Positions 23,233 through 32,600 of a stretch of DNA of 34,314 bases are shown piece after piece. This DNA comes from an uncultured Fibrobacter sp. (GTDB lineage Bacteria; Fibrobacterota; Fibrobacteria; Fibrobacterales; Fibrobacteraceae): NCBI RefSeq assembly GCF_937877005.1, contig NZ_CALEFV010000005.1, forward strand, positions 1 to 34,314, given 5' to 3'. Every line of letters starts with the position of its first letter. Position 1 is the stretch's first letter. The translations under genes were made by a program, and so were the position numbers. Under the pieces are notes generated by a model. That model was not told where the DNA came from, did no database searches, and saw nothing but the letters and a program-made list of their open reading frames with translations.

Positions 23233-24738
23233 TTATTCCTTCACCGTCGGGGCTTGGCGTGCAACAGGGGCGAGCTGCCCGTGCTTGCGGAACAGGTGCT
23301 TCACTAGCGTGCCGAAACCGCGCATTACGCGGTAGCGTTCGCGCGGGTTCTTGATTGCCATGATGCCCTGACGCAGAATGTAGCTCGGGCGCAGGTAGAA
23401 CTCGCGGCGGGCCTTGTCGCAGAAGTCTACAAGCGCTTGGCTCGTGAGTTCGCCGCGCTGGATCGTGGTGCGGTGGAAACCGTCCTTGTCGAGCCACTGG
23501 TTGTAATCCTTAGTCTGCAATGCGCCGCTTTCCAAGGCTTCCTTGTAAGCTTCGGTGCCGGGGTATGCCATGATGGGATAGAACTGAGCCGTATTCGGGT
23601 TCAACTTCTTGGCGTAGTCGAGCGTCATGCGGAGCGTTTCCGGCGTGTCGCCCGGGTTGCCGACCATAAAGCAGCCGTGCACCAAGAGACCTGCCTTGCG
23701 GGCGTTCTTGGTGAATTCGATTGCCTTGTCGGTGTTCTTGACACCCTTGTGGATGTTTTCGAGAACCGCAGGCGAAGCGCTTTCGAAACCCACGCACATT
23801 TCGCGGCCGCCGGCCTTTTTCATGAGCTTGAGCAAGTCGAGCGGCACATCGGCGCGAGCGTTGCAGCTCCAAGTAATCTTGAGGCCGCGTTCCAGAATCA
23901 AGTTGCAGATTTCGCGCACGTGTTCGTGGCTTGCGGTAAACGTGTCGTCTTCGAAGAATACTTCGCCGAGGTCGTCAAAGTTTTCCTTGATGTACTGCAG
24001 TTCGTCGACCACATCCTTCGGAGAGCGGCGGCGGAACTTGTGGCCGTTCAGCGTCTGCGGAATCACGCAGTAACTGCAGCGGTTCGGACAGCCGCGACCC
24101 GACAGAATCACAATCAGCGGGTTCAGGTTCGCACCGTAGAAATACTTCTTGTAGCAACTGTACAGGTACTTGCGGTAAACCTTGGACACCCAGGGCAGTT
24201 CGTCGAGGTTTTCGATCTTCGGGCCTTCGGGCTGAAAATCGACCGTGCCGTCGGCCTTGCGGAAGGCGAGGCCCGCGATGCTAGAAATTTCCTTGATGTC
24301 GCCGCGCAGGTAGCGGGCGAGATTTCTTGCAGTATAGTCCGCCTCGCCGATAATCACGAAATCGAGGCTGGGTTCCATTTCCATGGATTCCAGCGGCTCG
24401 GCGGTGGCGTGCGTACCCATGATGGCAATCTTCGTTGCAGGGAGTTCCTGCTTTATGGCATGCACCACCTTCAGGTCGTTCAAAATACTCGGCGTGCTCG
24501 TGCTGCAAACAACGAGCTCGGGGTCAAACTTCTTGATACCCTCCAAAGTTTGCGGAAGGTCGAGCTCCATGGCGGGACTATCGATAAGCTGAATTTCGTT
24601 GCCGTCGGCTTCGACAGTGCCGGCTGCGTAACTCAGGAACATGGGCCAGTAAAGCGTAGAGGACTTCGTTACACACGGGCTGCGGGATTCGCGGCTGAAC
24701 ATCGGGTGAAACGGCGGATTTAAAAAAGTGATACGCAT
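23233..24738 (-). CDS. B12-binding domain radical SAM protein
   Basis: This protein of about 501 residues has an N-terminal cobalamin-binding-like Rossmann domain (to about 150, ITFLNPPFHP, DPELVVCSTSTPSI, MGTHATAEP). The radical SAM core carries GRGCPNRCSYC (C217, C221, C224 for the [4Fe-4S] cluster). EVFFEDDTFT, WSCNARADVP and GFESASPAVLENIHKG are typical of the B12-binding class that modifies lipids, hopanoids or natural products. A C-terminal region of about 80 residues is basic. The substrate cannot be told. The start is the ATG at 24738 rather than the TTG at 24750. It is divergent from the MORN gene with about 50 bp between. Confidence 0.88.
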   Translation of the reverse strand: MRITFLNPPFHPMFSRESRSPCVTKSSTLYWPMFLSYAAGTVEADGNEIQLIDSPAMELDLPQTLEGIKKFDPELVVCSTSTPSILNDLKVVHAIKQELPATKIAIMGTHATAEPLESMEMEPSLDFVIIGEADYTARNLARYLRGDIKEISSIAGLAFRKADGTVDFQPEGPKIENLDELPWVSKVYRKYLYSCYKKYFYGANLNPLIVILSGRGCPNRCSYCVIPQTLNGHKFRRRSPKDVVDELQYIKENFDDLGEVFFEDDTFTASHEHVREICNLILERGLKITWSCNARADVPLDLLKLMKKAGGREMCVGFESASPAVLENIHKGVKNTDKAIEFTKNARKAGLLVHGCFMVGNPGDTPETLRMTLDYAKKLNPNTAQFYPIMAYPGTEAYKEALESGALQTKDYNQWLDKDGFHRTTIQRGELTSQALVDFCDKARREFYLRPSYILRQGIMAIKNPRERYRVMRGFGTLVKHLFRKHGQLAPVARQAPTVKE

Positions 24739-24789
24739 AAGCAAACGCAAAATACATAATTATTGGCGATTAAGCTACATTTGTAAGCG

Positions 24790-25395
24790 ATGAAAAAGCT
24801 TTTTTTCGTGTACATGGCCCTTTGCGGACTCTATTCGCTCGCGATTGCGCAGGAAAGCCCTGCAGCGCTCGATACGATTAGGGAATTTTTCCCTGATGGT
24901 AGCCTGTCTCGCATGTACACGGTGCAGCGGGGGAGCTCTATCCGCGAAGGGGTGGCGCTCAGCTACCACCCGAACGGAAAACTCGCCGTAGAAGCGCCTT
25001 ACAAGGCTGGAAAACTCGATGGAGTGTTTCGCAGCTACTACGATAATGGAAAACTTTGGCGGACCATTGGCTACAGGGATGATGTTGAAGAAGGCGCCAC
25101 GATCACCTATTTTGAGAATGGAACCAAGAAGAGTCGCGAACTTTATAAAGGCGGCGTCCTGGATGGCCTTACTGAAGAGTGGGACGAAAAAGGCCGACTC
25201 CGTCGCAAACTGCCTTATGTAAACGGTCATCTTCACGGAGTTGCGAAAGTATTCGATGATTTGGGAGGCCTCAAGGAAGAAATGTCCCTGGACCATGGGC
25301 TGCGCCATGGTGCCTACCGCCGCTATAATCGTGGCATCATGATTCTGGAAGCGGAATTTGACCATAACCGCTGCATTAGGAATTGCGAATTTTAA
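24790..25395 (+). CDS. Secreted MORN-repeat protein
   Basis: This 201-residue protein has a signal peptide (1-20, MKKLFFVYMALCGLYSLAIA). About six variant MORN repeats of the Y..G.L.G....Y..NG.L type follow, for example HPNGKLAVEAPYKAGKLDGV, YYDNGKLWRTIGYRDD and FENGTKKSRELYKGGVLDGL. Such proteins are often labelled YwqK-like but their function is generally unknown. The signal peptide suggests a periplasmic or outer-membrane location. The near-leaderless start lies just after TACATTTG (24776-24783), a possible FCB-type -7 element. It ends with a terminator at 25394-25428. Confidence 0.8.
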   Translation: MKKLFFVYMALCGLYSLAIAQESPAALDTIREFFPDGSLSRMYTVQRGSSIREGVALSYHPNGKLAVEAPYKAGKLDGVFRSYYDNGKLWRTIGYRDDVEEGATITYFENGTKKSRELYKGGVLDGLTEEWDEKGRLRRKLPYVNGHLHGVAKVFDDLGGLKEEMSLDHGLRHGAYRRYNRGIMILEAEFDHNRCIRNCEF

Positions 25396-25428
25396 AAACG
25401 GCCGTTCGCAAGGAACGGGCCGCTTTTG
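25394..25428 (+). terminator. Terminator after the MORN gene
   Basis: AAAACGGCC-GTTC pairs with GAAC-GGGCCGCTTTT. The U-run is short but present. Confidence 0.65.
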
Positions 25429-25444
25429 AAAAATTAATTGAAAA

Positions 25445-26452
25445 TTATTTCAAGGGAGATTTTGCGGACGGTGAGGCTAAATTTGCCTGTACCGCGGCAA
25501 TTTGCTCCGGAGAGAGGGCAACGCCCATTTTTTGCAACATGGCAATGGTTTCGATTCTTCCCTCGGCAATGCCCTCCGCTCGGCCTTCCGCGCGTCCCTC
25601 GGCAATGCCCTCCGCTCGTCCCTCGGCAATGCCTTCCGCTCGGCCTTCCGCGCGAGCTTCTTTTCGCTCTATTTCTAGCGTGTATGCTTGGTCTGACATG
25701 AACTTAGCCTCCGAGACAAGGAATCCCATATCAAAGTTACTCAACTTTGCTGCATTTTGCAAGTGGACCACATTGGCCATGAAGGTGGTTTCATCAAGAT
25801 CCTGCTCGTTGTTGATGCTTTCGATAGCCCGTAGCCAGCATGCGAGCCGACTTTCATCCATCTTGTAATCTCCCTTGATGAACTTGGCTACCTCGACAAT
25901 TGTGAGCATGTGCTTGCCGAAGAAAACCTCGTTGTTCTGATTCTTGAGCTGCACGCAGTGCCTGTAGTCGTTAGACTCCGGATAGGAATCAAACATCTGG
26001 AGTGCGATAAAGTCCATGTTCCGTAGTGTGTATACCTGCCCCGGAACCTTGTTTTGTAACGTGTGACAAGCGGTGTAGAATACTAGACGGTCCTTGAAGG
26101 AGTCGTCGCCTTTGTGCTGGACTTCGATGACGATGCGATTCTTGTCTTGGTTCAAGGCGACTAGATCAGAGGTGACGCTTTTGACGAATGGGCCGCCGGG
26201 GACCGAAGGGTCGATGAAGTCTAGACTGCGAATGCAGTTGGGCCCCTCAAGCTTAAGGACTGCGTTTAGGAAACTCGCTGCCATGTCCCTGTTGGAGTAG
26301 GCCCCGAAAATTTTCTTGAAGCACGAATCGTTATAGACATAAACGTACTTGTACTTTTTGCGGAATTCCTCGATGCAGGCCGCGACATCGCCGTTGGCGA
26401 CGCGCGTCTCGTTGATCTTTTGCAGCATGGCCGCATACTGTTCTCTATTCAT
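25445..26452 (-). CDS. Rpn-like PD-(D/E)XK nuclease family protein
   Basis: This protein of about 335 residues belongs to the PD-(D/E)XK family transposase/Rpn group. Its signature runs SCFKKIFGAYSNRDMAASFLNAVL, then SVTSDLVALNQDKNRIVIEVQ with D and ExQ as the catalytic core, then DRLVFYTACHT. Such proteins promote recombination or act as phage-defence nucleases. The C-terminus has about eight copies of GRAEG/GIAEG (25566-25660 on DNA) followed by a short helix. The ATG at 26452 follows GGAGG by six bases. The reading frame is open to 26578 but lacks a site there. It stands alone. Confidence 0.82.
   Translation of the reverse strand: MNREQYAAMLQKINETRVANGDVAACIEEFRKKYKYVYVYNDSCFKKIFGAYSNRDMAASFLNAVLKLEGPNCIRSLDFIDPSVPGGPFVKSVTSDLVALNQDKNRIVIEVQHKGDDSFKDRLVFYTACHTLQNKVPGQVYTLRNMDFIALQMFDSYPESNDYRHCVQLKNQNNEVFFGKHMLTIVEVAKFIKGDYKMDESRLACWLRAIESINNEQDLDETTFMANVVHLQNAAKLSNFDMGFLVSEAKFMSDQAYTLEIERKEARAEGRAEGIAEGRAEGIAEGRAEGRAEGIAEGRIETIAMLQKMGVALSPEQIAAVQANLASPSAKSPLK
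25561..25660. repeat. Direct repeats in the Rpn-like gene
   Basis: Copies of CCTCGGCAATGCC(C/T)TCCGCTCG at 25561, about 25597 and 25621, separated by degenerate partial units, encode the GRAEG/GIAEG tail. Such arrays change length by slippage in frame. Confidence 0.7.
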
Positions 26453-26489
26453 GATGAACCTCCGTTCGTTGTAGGGTAGAGATGACCCT

Positions 26490-26525
26490 TGATGAAAAAA
26501 AAAACACCTGTTTTTACAGGTGTTT
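26490..26525 (-). terminator. Hairpin with T-run upstream of the Rpn-like gene
   Basis: AACACCTG pairs with CAGGTGTT around a short loop. The minus-strand side continues in a long T-run. It lies between the end of the giant gene and the start of the Rpn-like gene and may be a second terminator. Confidence 0.6.
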
Positions 26526-26599
26526 CGGAGGTTTCCGGACGCGTAGGTGGAAATTAGAAAAGGAGTGAAAAATGGCAAGGGTAGAAGTGTAAAAGTATT

Positions 26600-26630
26600 G
26601 TAAAAACACCCCGCCGAGGCGGGGTGAGAA
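26600..26630 (-). terminator. Terminator of the giant surface protein gene
   Basis: CACCCCGCC pairs with GGCGGGGTG (+ strand 26607-26626) and on the minus strand the hairpin is followed by TTTTT. Confidence 0.8.
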
Positions 26631-26652
26631 ATTTTAGGATTTTTAAGAAATA

Positions 26653-29600
26653 TTAATTTTCAAATTTACACCAACCAGTTCCATTCCACTCAACACAAAC
26701 TTTATCTATGAATACCTGCGACTCAGATGAGCAGGACATTGTAACGCCCAAATCTTGCTTAAAATTGTTATTTCCGGTACTCCAAGTCTTTGTTCCGTAA
26801 GTATATTTTACGCCTCCCGACCCAGTAGTTCTATTGCAATTTAATTGCGGACTTCTATTACAATCGTTGTTCCAAACGCCAGATAAAGAGAAACATGTTC
26901 CACTGACAACATTGTCAACTTGTGGGGGGTACTGTCCATTTGAAATAACCATATGGATAACATCATCATCGTCATCAGGATTATCTCCTGGATCATCATT
27001 TCCTCCGCTTCCTGAGCCACTGCCGCATGTTGGCGTAGATGTTCCGCTAACATCGACTTTTATCCACTCGCAGCTTTCATTACCTCTTTCGCTATTACGG
27101 CAACCTGTTGTTATAGGTATTTCAATGTAATAGCCTCCATCTACCTTAGACACTCCTGCATTAGAGAGGGCTGTATTGCATGCGGATTCGTTCTCACAAT
27201 AACCGGGGCGTTTTCCGTTAACCAAAATGGCGTTTTTCCCGTAGTTTTCGTTTATTTCTTTTATGTTTGTGCCAAATAGGCACTTTACCGCAGTATTTGT
27301 GCCTTGAATAACCCCTGTGCCGAGATTGTCACATCCTGAACTACAAGTACAGTGGCAGGTCGGCCCTGCAGTAAACTTCATCAATCCCTGGCAGGAATCC
27401 CATATATCATGATTACTCTTGTCATAAACAGTAAATGTGTATGCAACATTGTCTGCCTCGCCAATCGGTGTGTGGAACGGAATTCCTGCGTTTGCTGACT
27501 CGTATGTACCCGTTCCATCTAAAACAGAAGCATATGCTGTTCCAGAACTTGGTCGCAGCAGATAATCGCACCCACCACCACAGTTCGAAAGAGACGCTGC
27601 TTTAAATTCTACATCTGTATCTACAGTGTATGTCCTTTTAGACGGACAAGTTACATCCGGCTTAATCGTAATGGAGCAATCATCATACTTGATGTCATTA
27701 ATCCAAAGTGTGTATTTGCCCTTCCCTGATATAGAAGGACTAATATCGTTGTTGGTCCAACTGCCCGAAGCTACTGCTGTTCCCGTAGTTGGTGTGTCAT
27801 TACCTTTCATGATTCGCCAAGTACAGGCACTTCCCGTACATGGGTTGTTTGCATGGGCCTTAAATTGTCCGTTTTCGTATTTGCAACTGGAAGGAGAGAA
27901 ATCCTTAACAGTCATTGTAGCCGTACACGCTTGAGCATCGTTGATATAAAGTGTATATGTTCCGGCGGTACTTGTTCCAACAGCAATTGCTGACAATTGT
28001 ATTTCTTGGCTGTTGTCTGTTGTGCCAGTTATATCACTAATACCCGAACTGGATGGTGCAACGAGTTTATAGGTTAAACCAGATATTGGGTTATTACCGT
28101 TCTTTAAGTTTGTAAACTTAAAATACGCATTTTCGCCAGGTTTGTAGTCACTATTTGCAAACCAGCAATTCGTGGTAACATTGGTGGAACTGCTACTCAC
28201 AGGAGCGCTGCTACTACTCGACTCCTCAGAGGAACTGCTCTCCTCAGAACTAGAACTTAATTGTTCAACAATATCAAATGATCCTGATTCGCATTCTGTA
28301 AACGGCCTTGCCGTATTGGTGCTACTCAGCCTGAACTTATATGTTCCCACATCAAGCGGGTGCTCGTTATCATTTGCAGCGTCTGTTGCCGTTTTGCCAT
28401 TCGACACATTTCCGCTACTAGTGGTACTAGGTGTAATTGTCTTTATAACGGAGCCATTCTGAACTAGTTCAATTTTGTAGTTACAGGAGGTCTCGTCAGG
28501 ACAGTTCGATATACCATAAGTGAACTGTGGCAGGCCCTTGCCTTGCAAGATTGTATTCTGGGAAACCGAGCCGCATTCCGCCGTAATGCCAGTCACCGAG
28601 GTGGGATCCGTTGTACACACGGAAGTCGTATTTTCCTTGCTTGTTAGCGTTATCTTGAATACATATTTATAAGCAGCACCCGTGTGACCTGCATAAGGAT
28701 TGTCCGACCATTCGAATTTTGCATTGTCGTCAGTGAATTTGCATTTTAATTCGGCGTCATTTGTTTCGTAATTGCAGATCAGCGAACTTGGATTTGGACT
28801 ACTGATATAGTTGCTTGGTTCTTCCACCTTGATGTTATCCGTATGACTCTTGTTTATTACTGCTGCGGAAATGTTCCACTTTCCGCCGCTATAGTTTGCG
28901 TTACAGCCGGTTATCTCTACGGCATTCGGGCAGTGGCTTTCGACGGACTTGATTTCTACGGATGATTCGCCAAAGGTATTCACGTGGACTCCCACGACAT
29001 GTTCCGGATCAAAGCCGTCGATATTTGAAATGTCTTCAACAGGAATCTCCAGCCTGATGTCGGTGCCAGTCTGTGACGATAGATACGGCAAACTGTAGAT
29101 GAAATCATTGCCGTAAGTGTATCCACTAGTCTCGTTTTTGCTATACAAATAGACTTCGACCTTTTGTCCATTGGGGTTGTCCAAGGTCACATAAATGGTC
29201 GCGCCACGCACATTGGCCGTACCACTTTCAAGACCGAAGTAATTTCCATCGCCTGCTGATGTTGTTGATTCGAAAGTGTGGTGTCTAGAACAGGCATTCT
29301 GTTCGCCGACCCAGAACGACCCGCAATTGGCGGCGACGCCGTTCTTTGCCCATACGGCTTCTTCGCCATAGACATTGCAGTTTTCTGCAGTGACCTTCGC
29401 CATCTTGATTTCTTTTCCGGTGTTGTCAATATAGCCGTGAGCTCCAATATCGGAGAAAGAGTATTCATTAGATCCGCAACGTTGGTAGTCGGAACTATGA
29501 CTGCAGGCGTCTTCTCCATTGTACCAATAAGCAATTTCGTTTTCTGAACAATCTTTTGCGGCGGTGCTAAACCAGGCAGAGAATCCGACCCACGGTTTTA

Positions 29601-32600
29601 CAGCGGTATTTTTCGGAATAACTCCCGCCGGGTAGGCTGCCTTGAACGAACAGCTGATGGTGGGGTAGGTGTCCCAGCAGGTGGAATTGTAGGTCTCGCT
29701 CTTCCAACCGATACCGTAAATTTTGAATTTCGGGTCGGACAGGGCGTAGCCGACATACTCGTTTGGAATACTGCCTGTGTTCGTCACGCCAGAAATCTCG
29801 CTATCGGAAAGCTTGAATTCTGCAGAATAAGGCACCTCGGTCCATGCGTTAGGATACATGTCAACGGTAAGTACATCTCCGCCATCTTTCTTGGAAATCG
29901 TTGCTGATATGGTCACAAGTTGGCTTGGTTCCGGCGAGTAGGAACTTCCGCTGTTACGCGTGAGAACTTCTTCGGAGCACGAAGAGCCTCCGCTGACACA
30001 AAGTCGAGCCTTGAGTACGCCATCGGATGCAATGAATACATTCAGCATAAGGTACCGATTCACATCGGGATCGGAACGGAGTATGAAACCTGAGTTCTTT
30101 GCTGTCGCTTTTGCCTCGTCGCTAGCATTCACGCCTTCCCGTGCGGGCTGGAACTGGGCCTTCATTGTGCCGTAGAGACCTGCCTGTACGGAGCTCATGA
30201 TGATTGCTGAGCCTTTTTGAGACTCTTTCTTGTCGCGGTTAGCGCTTGGTTTTAACGATATGCATCCATCGTCAGAAGAATAGTTGATGTCTTCCCACGA
30301 TGCGGTTGACTTTTCGACAAGTCGCCACTTTGCGTTCGGGAACGAGGATGTCATCAGGTTGGTCGCACACTTGTTTCCGTCATTTTCGCAGTAGTCAATG
30401 CAGTAATTCGTGGAGTTTCCGCACTCAACTGTTCCTCTATTGCTGCTGATGGAACTGCCGGCTTCTCCTTCCTTGAACTCATCAAAGAAGCAATGTTTGT
30501 CCTGCTCGCCGAAGTGTGCGTATACGGTGTTTCCGCCACCTGTTACCGAGATTGAATATGATTTACCAGTGAATGGTTCATCGGAGCAGTCTGGTCCACC
30601 TTCGCATTTCCAGTAGTTGAAGTCATCCAGGTCCGATTCCGGGCTGAACGAAAGATTGATAGTAGAATTGCGGTAGACTTGCACGTCACAATAGGTTGCG
30701 CGGCTTTCCGAATTTTTGAAATTATTATAGGAACATTCAGAGTTGCGAGTGGAGCCATTTTCATCATGCACTTCAATCTTGATGACGGGGTCTCCGGAAA
30801 TGTCTCCTTCCGTTTCAAAGCCCGCGTGGAATGTCATGGGGAGCGCTTTCAGTGATGCATAGAGCTTGTATGTTTCGTCGACATTTAATGTCGCTGAATG
30901 CGATAATGGTACAATGATGGCCTCGCAACCATTAACGGAACTCGCCGTTTTAAGTGAAACTGATCCAGATATGGCACAGCTCCAGCTATTGTTCGTCTCT
31001 GTGGTGGTACAGGAATTTCCTTGTACTGTAACCCATTCTTCTGCAGTGGAGCAGTCGGGGCGTTTCATAGCCTTGTCATATTCGCCATTGTTGTTGCATC
31101 TATTATCTCCAGTTGTGCTGTTGCAATAACTTTCTATGCTCCATCGTTCTATTTTTGCGGTGTTCGCGTTGTAGATTACTTCAGGGGTTCCCGGATTGCA
31201 ACCATCTGTTTCGATAACGGTTAATATGACCGAACCATTCTCGGACTCTATGTTCTTGACATTTAGAACCTCTACTGGAGATTCCGATGTAACGACTGCT
31301 GTATAAACATTATCTTTTCCTGGAACGAGTGATGCGTGAGATGTGTTTTCAACCTCCCATTCGCTGCCATGAGGAGAAACTGAGAATGTGACATTGCAGC
31401 TTTGAGTCGTTCCCGAAGTGGTGTTGGTAAGAAGTAAGGATGCGACTGTAGATGATCCTTTGCTAACCTCCTTGGTAGGATCCGCGAAGGACGCTGTCGG
31501 AAGAGTTCCCCCTTCACCCCTGACGACTACCCAGAAGGGCACCTTCATACGGGCAGACGAAGTTCCTCCGGATATTGTTGATGTGACGGATCCTTCAACA
31601 TTGCATGTGTAAGAGCCTTCTTCAAGTGGTCCGCCGGTTGTTAGCTTTCCTGTTGCGGGGATACCGCTACATGTTACACTGGTACTCGATACTTTTTTTG
31701 TCGTGTTCAGAGGAACTATGTTGTAATAGTTTGAAAGTTTCCCCTTGGCATCCTTGGTCAAGTAGACAATACGCGGGAGGACGATGAATGACGCCTGTAT
31801 CTCCGGAGATTGCTCCACATCTATCGCTTCCTTGTTCTTGTACTGCGATTCTACTGTCACAGAAAGCTGTGGGGCGACCCCAATATAGTAGGGATCAAAG
31901 CCGCCATCGGCGACCTCAATATCATTGGCAGGCGAAGAGGATGAAGGTGTTACTTCTACGGTGCCTCCACAAGGGGAACCGTCATTCTTGCAAATGACAT
32001 TCGCCGTTGTGAGGGCGGCCACCAATACGGAATCGTACTTTAATTCTGCATCTTCAAATCTAATGCGGATACAACTGTCTGTGGGGGTGTATAGGGTCCC
32101 TGTAAGTTTAATTTTGCTTGTTTGCGTAAATGGTCCTGTTGAATAAACAAAGACATGTTTAGAAGTTCCTGAAAAATAGGAGGCTCCTTTTGCCAAGTAC
32201 AAGAATACAAATGAATTGTTGTCGTCTGCGGCAGTGAACATGCTGTTTTGGGCATTGATTTGTTCGTCAACCATTATAATGAATTTGCCTGTCAAGGTTC
32301 CGCTAACATTGGCGTTTTTATCGACGCTGGTCAATTTCACAACAACATAGCCATTGTAGAAGTTTTGACCCACATAAGCAGCATCATTCTTATGTTCGCT
32401 GTAGCAGGAATTTAAATTGGAAACCAGTGAATTATCCCATTTAGTTATGCTTGCAGCACATCCTTTGGTTGCATAAGATTCGAAGGAATTTTTTGCAGTA
32501 ATAAGCGGGTCTGGTACCTTATAGTTGGCGTCATCGCATCCCTTTTCTTGTACCCAAATGCTGTCACATACGCTATTCTTGACAGAATCTGCGCACATGA

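Noticed and set aside
23437..24723. A 428-codon plus-strand frame opposite the radical SAM gene
   Set aside because: The minus strand carries the CxxxCxxC motif and conserved domains. The plus-strand frame is a shadow.
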